Notes: generated by a model from the letters alone, not told the origin. Counted from the stretch's first letter, positions 23,151-35,365 are shown. The stretch: DNA of 64,000 bases from Termitomyces sp. T153 (GCA_018296165.2 JACKQL020000117.1:1-64000); one strand, 5' to 3'. Numbers and translations are program-made.

Positions 23151-25552
23151 AATAGAGGGAGCGGAGAGGAAACAAACTCAGAAAGATTGGTACTGGTCCT
23201 TAAGTGCTTCCGGCGCCATTAAGTAACAAACAAGATCCAAATGACCTTTGAGATCCACTACCGGTGTTGGCAGATGAAGAATATCCCAATCAGGAGAACG
23301 CAAGAATCGACTCGATGGACGCCATCGCGTGAGCAGATGCGAGCTTGGTCCGCTCGGTCTTCTTTTTTTTTAGCAGCCGAGGCTGGTGTGACTAACGTGA
23401 GTCACCGTCACACCCCATCGAAGCCCACCAGATCGGTGCCCTGAGGATCAAGGTTCTCAAGGTTCCATGGGACCTGTAGGGGTTGAGTACTTTTTTTATG
23501 TTCTTGTCTTTCTAACTTGTCTTTTTCATGTGGAAGCTATGGTCGAAACGTGTCCGGAACTAAATATACCATATGTCGAATAAGTCCGTCGTCCATATTT
23601 TGATCTCAGGGTCGAGGATGCATGAATCGACCTGTATTGTAGTAGCTTGTAATGTACATTTTTTCTCGTGCAGCTCGCATATTGTGTCGGTTCGTGTTCG
23701 ACATGTGTTCGTATTTTACAAATATACGTTCCCATGAAGACATCGACTCGTCCCAACGATCGAAGAGAAGTGCCTACTATGGTTGAGAGATCTCGACGGT
23801 TCGATGCCACAATCAACAATGGCACCAGCACCAGACTCTTCCATCAATCCTGGAAGCTCCTCTGGAATACCAAGAAGAAACAACCTTGTTCAATCAAAAA
23901 AGGTTCGAGTGGACGACAGGAGCGCCCGATTGAAGGGACCAACAACGGAAATGTAACCCTGGATAACAACAGTGATAAACTAACTCATCAGGTCATTCTG
24001 TGACAGGAATCACAACATACTCTAGCTTGTAGATTTGCTTACCTAACCGATATGACGAAACATGATTATGTCAAGTAGCTGACACAACCATACCGACCAC
24101 TTACCTCGCAAGAATAATATGGTTTGGCATTTTGAGGAAGTGGATGATAGGCGACCTGATTGAAAGAATGTTATCTTTACTTACTACGTATGTGGCGCGC
24201 CCAAGAATCAGCAAGAGAAGGCAATCCGGATAAGTGGCGTTGAGCACGTAAACCATTACAAGCACGCGCTAGCTTACCTAGAGTGGTAAGAGCACGAAGT
24301 AGAAGACTGTAGAACTGTAGAAGAGCCCCTTGTCCGTAAGTGTCACCATCATCGGCCAAATATTGAGCAATCTTCCGCGGAAGGCGGGTAATAACTTATA
24401 TTCGGCACTTTTTTCCCAAGCGTAAACCTTCCAGTGCCTCGGGCGTAGCAGAGATTATCGTCCGCCTTTAGAAAGTGCGACAGGAAAGACAGTGGTTTGA
24501 AGCCAAGCTATACCAGACTTTGAATACAAAAGCGTACACATACTTACGACACGATACTAATTAGGTATCCGTGGGGGCTACTCGCCTCATCGTCCTTCAT
24601 CCATGATGAGGATTGAAACTCGAAAAACTCACACCTTGGTGTCCCTAAAAGCTTCATGGTCTGACCCCGGCTTTGAACAAGATCAAATCGATACATCAAA
24701 GTAACTTTGCCGTGAATGTAGAGACAGAATACCCGCTTTCGATCTGATACGCATATAAGAACTAAGACAGAAAGATTGTGCGATTTACATCTCATTGACG
24801 GTCACAGAGAAAAGACGCTTCCAAAAAACTATGAGTAAAATGGTATTGGATGTGATGGTGATGTATGTGACATACAGTTCTACAGAAAAGACCGAAAAAA
24901 GACCGAACCACACCTGGAAATTCCAATCACAGCACATATCAGCGAAAGGAGTCGCATGATTGACATTCTCTGTTGATACCATGGATTTCTCCCCAACACA
25001 GTATTCCGTACATAGCTGTAACGGTAAATCTGATCAGTCACAATCATTCAATTCAAATCATTTCTTTGCAAAGATTCCAGATAGCTTTGAGAAATGCATT
25101 GATTGATCACAATCTATTGTCACGGGCCCACAGACAGCTCAAGCCTTTCGAGGAGAACGAATAGTCAGGCGTTATTACAATGTCTAACGCGTTGTAACAG
25201 ACCGAGCCCAGTAAGGTGTCCAATGGTCATTGTGAAGCCTGAGGATGATCGAAGAAGTCACCTACCTTGGCGCCCGCTGTTTGCCGAGAACACAAATATG
25301 AACAGACTTGGTATGAACAGACTTTGTCGCTGTCTCATTTCTCGAGTTTTTCGACTCCATCAAGCATTTCTGCAACCGTTCGTCTTGTTTGTGTTATATT
25401 CTGCCATCTTTGTGCATCTCATCACAAACAGCACTCGGTAGCGTTGGTGAGCCAAACGCGAATTGTCAGCGGCAAACTTCGCACATTCCATTGCCTTGTA
25501 TGTATGTTGTTGAACGATAACTTCTTTCTAGATCACAGTTCTTCCGATTATC
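23151..25552. other. 2.4 kb of CpG-normal DNA without a recognised gene
   Basis: It lies between two divergent genes in the gene island. A short ORF with a good start context (aacaATGGCA, 23,821) codes MAPAPDSSINPGSSSGIP and ends near 24,020 if one intron is allowed. Minus-strand fragments at 24,177-24,982 include LADDGDTYGQGALLQFYSLL near 24,310, next to plausible splice sites. Nothing was recognised. It could hold an unrecognised small multi-exon gene or be a long regulatory region. Confidence 0.35.
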
Positions 25553-27632
25553 ATGGTTTCCATTACAGAACGAACCACCGACCTGTCAGCCGCGTCTCCG
25601 GCCGAGGATTCTGACGCGATGCTGTCACCTGTAGCGGAGCCGGAGCCGGAGCCTTCGCCAGGTCTGGGTGGAGTGCCAGTCCGATGTGAGCAAGAATATT
25701 CAGGGTTCTTTTCAACTGGACTGAAAATCTTTGCAGGGTACGATGTAGGTGGCGTTTGTTCCATGTCATTAGTCCTCCTATTGAAGTTGCGCAAAACTCG
25801 AAGGCGGACCGAACCGAGTCGTACACGCGGATTGCACCGTTCCAAGAAAGGCATGATACCAGTGTCGAGTACGTTACCCTGTCCAATGCGATTGTGTGAG
25901 CAATTTTTTTGAAATTTGTTCTATCCAGGTTTTTCTATAAGCCATTCACCCTTTCCGTTCTTGCATGTGGCTTGATCCTTCTAGCATATGTTGCGACGAC
26001 ACAGGACGTCTTGGAAGAGGGGCGTGACAAACGACGAGTGTAAGCTATTTATCTGCTATAACCCTGAGCCGTCGTGTTGATATTTCTTTCTATCCTAATC
26101 AAGTGGAGTGTATGCTGCCATCGGGGCGTTCTTGACATTTTCCATGATTCAATTTCGTGATGGGCCATTTATCAGGCCCCACCCCGCTTTTTGGAGAATC
26201 GTTTTGGGTGTCAACCTATTATATGAGCTTGGTCTAGTTTTCTTCCTGTTTCAGGACCTGGGTACCGCACGCGCAATGATGACTTACATTGACCCAAAGC
26301 TGGGCATACCGTTACCAGAGAAGAGCTATGCCGAGGATTGCACCTTGACCACGAGAAACATCTGGGTTTGTTGAATGGAGCGTTGCCTGTCGTGACCGCT
26401 AACTTGTTGTCATGTAGAATGCGCTTGACATTTTCTGCATAGCTCATACATTGGGTTGGTTCGGGAAAGCTATGATATTACGAGATTATTGGTTCTGCTG
26501 GGTGAGTTGACCATCTTAACCAATGTTTCACGGCTGAGGACCATGCTTACCAGACCCTGAGTATCGCTTTCGAATTGGCTGAATACAGCTTACAGCATCA
26601 ATTGGCCAACTTTTCGGAAGTAAGCCATCGAAGGCTGACTGACATTCATTGCTTCTGACAATACACGCCAGTGTTGGTGGGACCATGTAAGTCATCACGC
26701 ACACGACCGTTAAGACCACACATTATCATTTTAAGCCTAGTGGATATTGGATGTCCTTGTATGCAATTGGATCGGAACTTATCTAGGTGAGTTTGTTTTT
26801 CGGTTTCCGTGATGGATCTGCATTCATGTGTCACTTCAGGTATGAAAGTATGTCAGTACTTAGAAGTCAAGGTTAGTCGGTCTTCGTTCGCTTCCTTGCA
26901 ATAACATCATCTTCTGGTCTTGGAAGCCGTACGAGTGGCGTGGATTACGACAAACCCGCGGTCTTCGTTCAAAGGCCAGACGTGTTCTCAGTCAGTTCTC
27001 CCCTCATGACTTTACGGCATTTAAATGGGGAACCGCATCTTCATTTACTAATTATGTCGTCGTCGTGCTCCTTCTGGCTGTGTTTCTGGCTGCTGAGCTC
27101 AATCCCTTCTATCTTAAGGTGGGCTGTTTTGATGTGCCGCTACTCACTTGACTCACGGATTCAATATCAGGCCCTCTTATGGATGGAACCCGATCACCCC
27201 ATTGTTATCTTACGTCTTGCAGGCGTTTTCCTTTGTGCGTTACCGGCAGCTCGAGAGCTGTACCAGTACATACATGATCCAAGGTCATTTCATTTCATTT
27301 CTCTTTCGATTTCGGTCGAGGTCGGGTCGCTGAGCTTTCTGTACAGAAAGGCTGTGAGAATGGGACAGCATGTGTGGTTACTTCTTGCGACAACGCTAAC
27401 GGAGCTCCTTGTCATCAAGAAATGGAGTCGAAGTCAGTTTACAGAATCTTTTCCTAAATCTGTGAAATGGGGTTGGACAATTGGTGCCACCCTTCTCGTA
27501 CTTTATCCTATCATTCAGGTGGGCTAGTCATTGAATGACTGAATATTTCATGCTCAACTTTCTTAGTTTGGTATCCCTAATGCTCGTAGATACATACACA
27601 GATATCAGAAATTGAAAGCAAAAGCCTCATAA
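25553..27632 (+). CDS. PTDSS2: Phosphatidylserine synthase, base-exchange (PSS1/PSS2) type
   Basis: It exchanges the head group of phosphatidylethanolamine or -choline for serine at the ER or mitochondria-associated membrane. The start at 25,553 gives MVSITERTTDLSAASPAED, then a Pro/Glu-rich N-terminus. Blocks in order: FYKPFTLSVLACGLILLAYV (first membrane segment, near 25,930), MIQFRDGPFIRPHPAFWR (26,150), YIDPKLGIPLPEKSYAEDC (26,290), DIFCIAHTLGWFGKAMILRD (26,430), ELAEYSLQHQLANFSE (26,575), CWWDHWILDVLVCNWIGTY (26,670-26,785), KPYEWRGL (26,930), FKWGTASSF (27,020), ALLWMEPDHPIVILRL (27,175) and LTELLVIKKW (27,400). These are the conserved PSS1/2 blocks with about nine membrane segments. 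The last exon (27,567-27,632) ends KLKAKAS. At least ten exons; intact as far as seen. It borders the CpG-poor repeat zone directly. Confidence 0.93.
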
Positions 27633-28709
27633 AGCCATGCTCTGTATCTATGTCAATAGGCATCTTTGAATACATATGTGAATTGACAAAACTTCAGTGC
27701 TATCTGATACACATGGCTTAAGCCCATTACCAGCAGGCCCTAGCAAAGCTGCCATGCCAGTCAAAGTGTCCAGCTGAGTGTGACAATTATGAGCCATCCA
27801 TAGTTTTTCTCTTGGGGCAGCTCATGGTTTGGCACATAGTGTGCCCTCCCCCTAGACTTACTTCAGACTTATTCTAGTATGATTTCACTGCATGCACTGA
27901 ACCTAGGCAGTAGCACTTCTGTGGCCCCATCCAACCCCAGGGACTTGAAGTCACTTCAGAGTAATCACACAGAAGAAAACACTCTTACTCCTGGAGGAGT
28001 AGAAAAAGCAACAGTACAGGCACAGCAGCTGGCAGGGAGGAATTTGATCAGGGTAAGGTATCCTTGTTTGAACCAGCATAAAGGCAGCACATATGGGAGC
28101 TTGAGGACCAGGCAGCCGAGGGTCCTTTCATGGACATGGCAACCATGGCTGCCTTCTTAGCAGTGCCTCATGCACAAAGGAAGGCTGTTCTGCCTGGAAT
28201 CTCATGTGGCCAGCCTTCCCTTCCCCCCTTCTTTTTTGCCATACTGTTTTCCTGCTGTACTGTTTTGGCCATGTATCTATCCATTGGCTCTGTGCTGTCT
28301 TTGCTGTGTGTATGCCCCCTTAGTTGGGCATGTGTAGCATCTGTACTGTAACAATACTTTCCAGGTTCTCATTCTGCTGGCCCTGGAGTTTTGCTGACTG
28401 GGGCTGGGTTTCTTCTTGGCAGTGATCCCTCTGAGGGTCAAGCAGGTGTTTGTGGTGTATTACATGACATTGTCAAAAGTGGCTTGCGATCAGGCCAGTC
28501 TCTATTAGCCCAATTCACAGGAAGTAGAACAAGATAATGAGTTGTTGAGCATTGATAATTTGACTTGTTCTATATTGGTCATTTTGTCATTGTCAAGTTT
28601 TGGGGCTGAGGAGATCCACTAAAATGGGAATATTTTGTCAGATTTATTAGGTAATATTGGCAGGATCATGCATGGAAAGGCCTTCATTCTTTATGGCAAA
28701 TGCCACAAC
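27633..28709. other. CpG-poor repeat of unassigned type
   Basis: CG dinucleotides nearly vanish right after the phosphatidylserine synthase stop. ORFs such as 27,879-28,160 have no recognisable similarity. No LTR ends or TIRs were identified. Probably old transposon sequence. Confidence 0.45.
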
Positions 28710-29240
28710 TGTCAGGTGGATGTCCCATTCTCCCTCCTTATGGTTTTCCTTTATTCTCCTTCTCTTTCCCTATCTATTGGTCCCAGTTTCAGCCCTTAGG
28801 CTTCTCTATCTGTAATTCTGACAAGTGTTGCCCCATCCACAATGCCTCTTATCAGACCCCTGAATTGTCTCCTTTATTCCAAGCCTGCTGTTCATCATCA
28901 ACCTCCCATCTTCAGGCCACAAGTACTTTCAACCAAGGGCTATGTTTTGGTCATATTTGTAGGTGGTCACATGCTGGGAGTCTGGAGATTGAGGCTAATT
29001 ATGATGAATTTCTATTTTTGGATCAGAGTCTGGATTGAGTTGTTGTTGAGTGTTTTTTCCAGAAGCTCTAAAGTAAATTTTCCAAACACTGGCATTGGAA
29101 ATCTTTAGACTTGTTCTCTTTGGATCACCCTCCACCAGGTAAGTAGCTAGAACTCTAGAACTTGTAGACACTGAATAGACTTTGAATCTCCCTCTGCCAG
29201 TTGCATGATTGATTCACAGCCTCCAGAGTTTGCCCTTACA
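28710..29240 (+). repeat. Gypsy family A 5' LTR (copy A1)
   Basis: Begins TGTCAGGTGGATGTCCC and ends CCCTTACA, 531 bp. It matches the solo LTR at 51,556-52,111 along its length, and the termini match the A2 LTRs. The following gcagaatgagtc is the presumed primer-binding region and also follows the A2 LTR (gcagaacaagtc). Confidence 0.85.
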
Positions 29241-29358
29241 GCAGAATGAGTCTTTAAATTTGATCTGGGACCCCCCTTTTTGATTGCCTGAGTTTACCAT
29301 CTGGTTCTTCAAAAGGTTATTCCCCCACCAGTGTCCTACTACTACCTGTGCTTCTCCT

Positions 29359-29625
29359 ATGACTCAGCCAACCCCTCCAGCACCTCTGCCTGATGTTTCA
29401 AGCACCCAGGATGATGCCTGGAGTCATTTGTTGTCCCTAGAGGCACAGGTTCAACTTACCCAAGCTTTTCTTACCTCCTCCACTATTGAACTTACTGGAC
29501 TATGTCAAACCACTGGAGTGGTGTTCCTCTCCCTCCAGGCCCTCCTGGAATGTCTCCCCCTTGCTTCTACTCCTCTCCCTGAACCCCCAACCATGGTAGG
29601 AAGATTCCCTTCTGCACCTGCATAA
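29359..29625 (+). pseudogene. Gag N-terminus of Gypsy family A (copy A1), truncated
   Basis: Begins MTQPTPPAPLPDVSS, collinear with the gag start of A2 on the other strand (MTQPTPPAPPPDASS). A predicted helical stretch LLSLEAQVQLTQAFLTS is shared. It stops after about 88 codons, where a family B LTR remnant starts, so the rest of element A1 has been lost. Confidence 0.85.
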
Positions 29626-29627
29626 GT

Positions 29628-30198
29628 TATAGAGTAATATCAATTATGATAGTCTTGATATTACTTACATTTGTGCCCATCTCCATCTTGTCTCTTAGTT
29701 TCTGTCTTGTATCATCTCAATCTCATTTGTTCTCATCTCTATTTCATTTCATTATCATCTCAATCTTGTCTCAACTTCATCTCATCTTGTTTATCTCAGT
29801 TTCTCTCTCATGTGTGTCTGGTTTCTCTCCACTCTATTTCTATTCCAATCTCTGTTCTTATCAATGTAACTCCATACCTGTTATCTAACCCTGGACCTTG
29901 TCCTATGCTTGGCCCTGGAACCCATCAACCATACTTGATTGCCTATCAAACCCTGGTCCCATTCCCATTACTTGCATGACTCCAAGTTGCCCTGCATTCC
30001 AAGCATCCTCTCCCAGACTTGTGCCTGGCAATATCCTAAGCTTGCCCCTTACTTGCACCTTGACTTAGCATTCCCTGGACTTCCCTGGACTTACTCAGAC
30101 CACTTCTCCAGCTTGCCCTCATAAGTATCTAATGTCCAGAATCCACTGAAGCACAGGTTATAAGTGCAGGACATCATGTCTGCCTAGTATGGACTCAC
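29628..30198 (+). repeat. Gypsy family B LTR remnant, plus orientation
   Basis: Collinear with the 3' half of the B1 LTR (31,540-32,130): gtcttgatattac near its start, then ...ggttataagtgcaggacatc... and cctagtatggactcaccc. It lacks the last ~45 bp of the LTR and joins head to head with the inverted remnant at 30,199. Confidence 0.8.
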
Positions 30199-30799
30199 CC
30201 ACTTTGTCAGGTTCCACTGACCACAAGGGCTCAGCTCAACTGGGTGGGTCCTTACTAGACAGACATGACATCCTGCATTTATAACCTTGCATTCTGAAGA
30301 AGTCCAAATGTCAAATACCTGCAAGGGTAGACTGGAGAAGCAGTCCAAGCCAGTTTGGAGAGGTCTGGGGAAGTCTAAGACAAAGTGCAAATAAGAGTCA
30401 GGCTTGAGGTTTATCAAGCACAAGTCCAGGGGCAGATACTGGGAGTGTGGAGCAATTGAGGGTCACACAAGCAGCAGGACCAGGACCAGAGTTTGATGGG
30501 CAATCAGATAGTGTTGATGGGATCTGGGGTTGAGCATGGGACAAGGTCTAGAGTTTGATAGGAATGTACAAGTCATCAAGATATGAACAGAAATATGCAT
30601 AGAGATTGGAATAGAGTTAGAGTTGAAAGGAAATCAGGCACACATGAAAGGAAACTGAAGCAGATGAGACAAGACAGAGTCAAGACAAGGTAGAGACAAG
30701 AACAAAATAGAATTGAGACAAGATGTGAGACTAGAGACAGAAACAGAGATAGAAAATGCAAATTTACACCAGAAACCACCTGCTATTGTCAAGGTATAA
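30199..30799 (-). repeat. Gypsy family B LTR remnant, minus orientation
   Basis: Begins TGTCAGGTTCCACTGACC, the reverse complement of the B LTR 3' end. It runs in the opposite direction to the remnant at 29,628-30,198, so the two form a long imperfect inverted repeat. Confidence 0.8.
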
Positions 30800-30848
30800 C
30801 AGTATCACTGAGTGTGCATGGACAGGGAAGAGGATCAGTGTTGCTCAC

Positions 30849-30950
30849 CTGCACTCTTTTAGGTTGATTTCCTTTGCTAAAGTCCATGAGGAGCTTGTAA
30901 AATCAAAACTTGACCCACATTTGGTCAAGTACATTATGGTGGGGTCATAG
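30849..30950 (+). pseudogene. Possible Copia polyprotein fragment
   Basis: About 30 residues including KSKLDPHLVKYIMVG. This resembles the conserved KLDP...-F-GY block after the integrase core of Copia elements. It is too short and isolated for a firm call. Confidence 0.3.
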
Positions 30951-31088
30951 ATCTCTCATGGTAATCAAGGAGGCCAATGACTTACTAGCTGTAGATGCCC
31001 CTCCTTCCACACCCTCAAAAACCTCACAACTCCTTACACCATGACAGCCCATTGCCCCCCACATTTACAGGGGTGCACACCTCCATAC

Positions 31089-32141
31089 TGTCATGACCTG
31101 CTCCTGGACCCCCAACCTCATCTCTAATCTGCTCACTTTTTCAAACCCTTCTCAATGCCCCATCAAACTCCCCAACCCTTGTCCACCTTCCACACTGACT
31201 CCGAGTAACTCTGACACTTTCCTGGCAAACCCTGACAGCCCCCTGGCTCACTCCAATGCCTTCTTTGCAGCCATCAATGCTTCTCTTGACTCCCCTGAGC
31301 CCCTGGGGCCCTCCCCACCATTTCTAACTCTGGCACATGTCACCAACTCATCTCCCTAGTTTGCCTGACCAGCCCTGGAGCATCATGATGACCCCAGAAC
31401 AGCCCACATCCTTGACTGATCCCATCAGAATATTGCTGCAGCCCACCCCCTGATCACAACCAACACCCATTGACTCTGCATGGCTCTGTCAAACCCCACT
31501 GCCACACCCACTGTCTCCTGGAGCTCTCCAGTAGTCAGTATATAACCCATAGAGTAGCACCTCATACTCCAGTCTTGATATTACATTAACTGGTTACTTG
31601 TGTCTCATGTTCCTTTTGTCTCCATCTCTATTTCCTTGTCTTGAATCTATCTCTTTCTCAGTTCCATCTCATCTCATCTCTGTCTTGCCTTGACTGTCTC
31701 TGTTTTCTTTGTTTTTTCAAGTCCCTTTCATTTCCAACATCAGTACAAACTCTGTGCACATGCTATGACCTTCAAACATTCTTATGACCACTCCAGACCT
31801 CACCCTTTGCTTGGCCCCAGAACCCATCAGTCTTGATTGATCCCCCATCAAACTCTAGCTCTGCTTCCATCATTTGCAAAGCCTCTGCTTATCCTGCAAT
31901 CTATTCATGCACCTACAAACTTGTTTCTGACACCTGCCCAAGCCCAACATTCAATATACTTGGTCTTAGACTTTCCCAGACCACTCCAGACTTGCTCAGA
32001 CTGCTTCCCTTGGCTTCCCCTTGCAAGTCCCTCTAGTCCATGCCAACTCTGGAGTGCTAGATTATAAGCACAGGACATTGTGTCCATCTGGTAAGGACTC
32101 GCCCAGTATAGCTGAGCCACTGTAGCCAGCAGAACCTGACA
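31089..32141 (+). repeat. Gypsy family B 5' LTR (copy B1)
   Basis: Starts TGTCATGACCTG and ends CAGAACCTGACA, 1053 bp. It matches the B2 3' LTR (55,609-56,687) and the B3 LTR pieces throughout. It is followed at once by tgatatcaagactctcc, the presumed primer-binding site, which recurs after the B3 LTR (taatatcaagactccc). Confidence 0.88.
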
Positions 32142-32173
32142 TGATATCAAGACTCTCCCTTACCCCATTCTCA

Positions 32174-34800
32174 ATGTCTGCATATAACCCCATGTACAAC
32201 CCTGCCAGCTACCTAACTGATGTCTATGGTAGGCTGGTCCCTGAAAATTAATATGCCCCATTCTACCCAGGCCCACCTGTAGATCAGTATGTTCCCCACC
32301 ATTGGACCCCTGACCTCAACCAGGCATTCTACACTCCCTCTATCAGCCAGAGAATGCCTCCGGGCTGGCACTGCTCTCCAGCATGCTCCACTAATAGCAA
32401 CTACCCCTGCATGTACCCTGGAGGATACTCCACAGCACCCCCTAACCCCACCTACCTTCCACCCACTCACTACTATGTGTACCCAGTTCTTGCTGCAGCC
32501 CCAGCCCCTTCAGAGCACTCAGATAATGATTCCCCTCCTTGATTGCTGTTTCCCACTCAAATTCCCCCTTCCTCCAGACAGCAACAGGTTGAGACCTATG
32601 CCCAGCAGCACAACAAAGTCCTCCACTTTTTCCACCTCTCTCCCACAGAGTTTACAAGATGTGCCCACACCCTCCTCATCAACTTAAACTACCCTGACAC
32701 TCCCACAACTCCAGAGGTTTGAATGGACAGGCTCCTTGACTTCCACAAACACTACCTGCAGGGAAACCTCCCCAAAGCTATGCAAGCCACCTTGGAAATT
32801 GATGCCAATTTACAAAATGAGCTCTGTGCCCTGGTCAAAGAAATTCACACCAGTCCAAACTCCCACTTGTTCAAAGACCCTCTGGACTCCTCCCACTCCT
32901 TCATGCAATGCAAGAAACCTGTTGGAGCACAAAGTGAAGCCCCACCTTCCATTTCCTGTCAGTAGAAAGAGCTTAATGTGGCATCCAATATCTTGCAAAG
33001 CCTCAACTCTGTGAAGGGATTGTTTGACCAACCCACCACTCACACCCTAGCCCTCTCTGCTCATCCTTGGGCAAACTCTATTGCCAGTGCCTTCTATACA
33101 TGGGGTCAACCCACTGTCCCCAAGCCACATACACAATGGCTGCCCCCGCATGTTGATGATGACAACCAAACTCTCTCCTACATAGACAAGCTGGGTAACC
33201 CCACCAATAAGGTCGCTCTGTGCAATGGCCCTCCCCAAGACAGACCCCCTCACTTTGATCTCCATGCTCCCCATGTCAATGCCCCTCTATCCTGCTAGAA
33301 TGTTCCAGTCCTCCCAACCCCCTCTCCCATTAGCCCCCCTTGTTCCCCACCTGTTCTGATGCCTAAACCTCCCACCAATACTAATTACTTTGGACCCTCC
33401 ACCCTTGGAGGACCCCCTCCCCCTCAGAATGCTCCTCCACTCTGCTAGAATGTCCCAGTCCTCCCAACCTCCTCTCCCATCAACCTCCTTTGTTCCTCAC
33501 CTGTTCTGATGCCTAAACCTCCCACCAACACTAATTACTTTGGACCCTCCACTCCTGGAGGACCCCCTCCCCCTCAGTCGGCCTTGGGGCCTCCCCTGGG
33601 CAATGCGGGCCAACTCCCTGGTGGCAGGCCTCTCAATAGTGGACCACCTAGAGGATGGGGCCTGGCCATGGACAACTTCCACCCTTAGCATGGAAATAGG
33701 AACAATTATGACTACTACTACAATGCTGGACCCCTGTCCTGAACTCAAAACACCCAGGACAATACTTGTGATGCACTGGCTTGGGAAGGAAAACTCGACA
33801 TTTAAAAGCCTGAACCTTTTACTGGTTGCAATCCCCAGAAGTGGCAAATCTTCCTAACACAGTGTCTAACCATGTTCCAAGCTAAGCCCATTACCTTCCA
33901 GCTTGAGAGCTCATGAGTAGCCTTTGCCTAGCCTTTGCCATGTCATATTTGCAGGGTATTGCATTTGACCACTACACAGCACTACTCCAGTTTGATTCCA
34001 ATAATCCCATGCTCTCCAATTGGCTCACCTTCACCCAGGAATTCTCCAGTAAGTTTGGTGTCTTGGATACTGTAGTGAAAGCAGAGGAGAATCTCTTCAA
34101 CCTCTAAATGTGCAACAACAAACGCTTCATGACCTTCATTGTACAATTTGAACAGGAGGCCTATGAAACAGGATGGAATTACAATGCCCTCTCATTTGCC
34201 CTCCATTGTGCCCTGCCTCAATGGATCAAGAACATCCTCCACTTCACACTCAAGCAAACTACATATAACAGATACAAGGCACTCATTATCTAGGTTCACT
34301 AACATTATTAGGAAGACCAGAGTAAAAACATGGCACTGCAGACCATGTGGAACACCTCTGGCAACTCCAACTGGCAGGCTGGAGCAACCAATGACAATTG
34401 ACCCTCAATCCCTACCAACTCTGCCAACCCCACACCCTGTTTTTCCCCAGGCCAAGGACCTATCAGCGCCAATTGACCACTAGGACAGCACCCCCCTGCC
34501 CAACTCAATGCTGCTGATCTCCATGAGACCCTGGAATCCCTGGACACCCACTCCAACAACCTTGATGATGCTCTGGACTCCACTAATGACCAAGAAGCTC
34601 TATGCACAAACAAGATTTGGAATAGGCCCTAGATTGATGTACTGGAGAAAACTCAGGGGAAACAATGGAAGGAGGGCACATGCATCCTATGTGGTGAGCA
34701 GGGACATTTTATCAGTAGTTGCCCTAAATGGGATGCACTATATGGACCTTTGACAGAGATGACTGACTACCAGTTCATAAAAAATGAGTCAGTGGTTTAG
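32174..34800 (+). pseudogene. Gag-like region of Gypsy B1 with CCHC zinc knuckle
   Basis: Starts MSAYNPMYNPASYLTDVYG, Pro/Tyr-rich. A conserved helical gag segment follows (32,723-33,050; FHKHYLQGNLPKAMQ, ANLQNELCALVKEIH), then a Pro/Gly/Asn-rich middle and a capsid-like segment near 33,900-34,290. A zinc knuckle CILCGEQGHFISSC lies at about 34,690. Several stops and frameshifts. The element is cut at 34,924, at the start of protease, by a family A LTR. Confidence 0.85.
33296..33595 (+). repeat. 150-bp tandem duplication inside B1 gag
   Basis: Two adjacent copies start at 33,296 (tagaatgttccagtcctccc) and 33,446 (tagaatgtcccagtcctccc). The period is 150 bp, or 50 codons, so the frame is kept. 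It encodes a Pro/Asn/Gly-rich stretch with NTNYFGPST in each unit. Confidence 0.9.
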
Positions 34801-34924
34801 GTCTTGAAGATGCACTAGACTGCAGACCAGACCCTGATGTCTTCTCTGCCCTGGCCACACTTCTCTGTGCAATGGTACTTGCTCCAGACAACTTCCCAGC
34901 ACACTTCCCCTCATACTCCTCCAC

Positions 34925-35365
34925 TGTAAGGGCAATCTCTGGAGGCTGTGGCTTAATTACACAGCTGGCAAAGGGAAATCCAAAGTCTATTCAGTACTGT
35001 ACAGTGTCTACTGAGATAACTACTCACTTGGCAAAGGAAAATCCAAAGAGAACAAGTCTGAGGATTCCCTAGGCCAGGTGTGATGCTTCAGAGGCTTCAG
35101 AAGCATGAGAAACAACTGTACAGTATGACAGAGAAAAAAGACAGAAGTGATGTGTCAGCAATTGGTCAGCAGTTACATAAGCTAGTGGCAGTGTCAAAGG
35201 GGCCACACTTGTCTGAATTATTGACAGAGAACTGGTGCAGCCTGAGGGCTGAAACTAGGACCAATAGATAGGAAAAAGGAAGGAGAATGAAGGAAAACTA
35301 TAGTGGGGGAAATCTGACAAGAACTGAAGAAGGAGAAGGAGAAATAAGTGGGACATCCCCTGACA
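34925..35365 (-). repeat. 3' LTR of A2 (left copy)
   Basis: 441 bp, TG...CA. Identical in most positions to 40,861-41,273. It contains about 28 bp (cagcaattggtcagcagtta and on) missing from the other LTR. Confidence 0.92.

Noticed and set aside
24177..24982. Minus-strand multi-exon host gene
   Set aside because: Fragments have possible splice sites, but no continuous frame, start codon or recognisable family could be assembled. Kept only as an open region.
26940..27527. Independent 195-codon gene starting MDYDKPAVFVQ
   Set aside because: It is a read-through of internal exons and introns of the phosphatidylserine synthase gene. The start lies inside an exon in the wrong frame.
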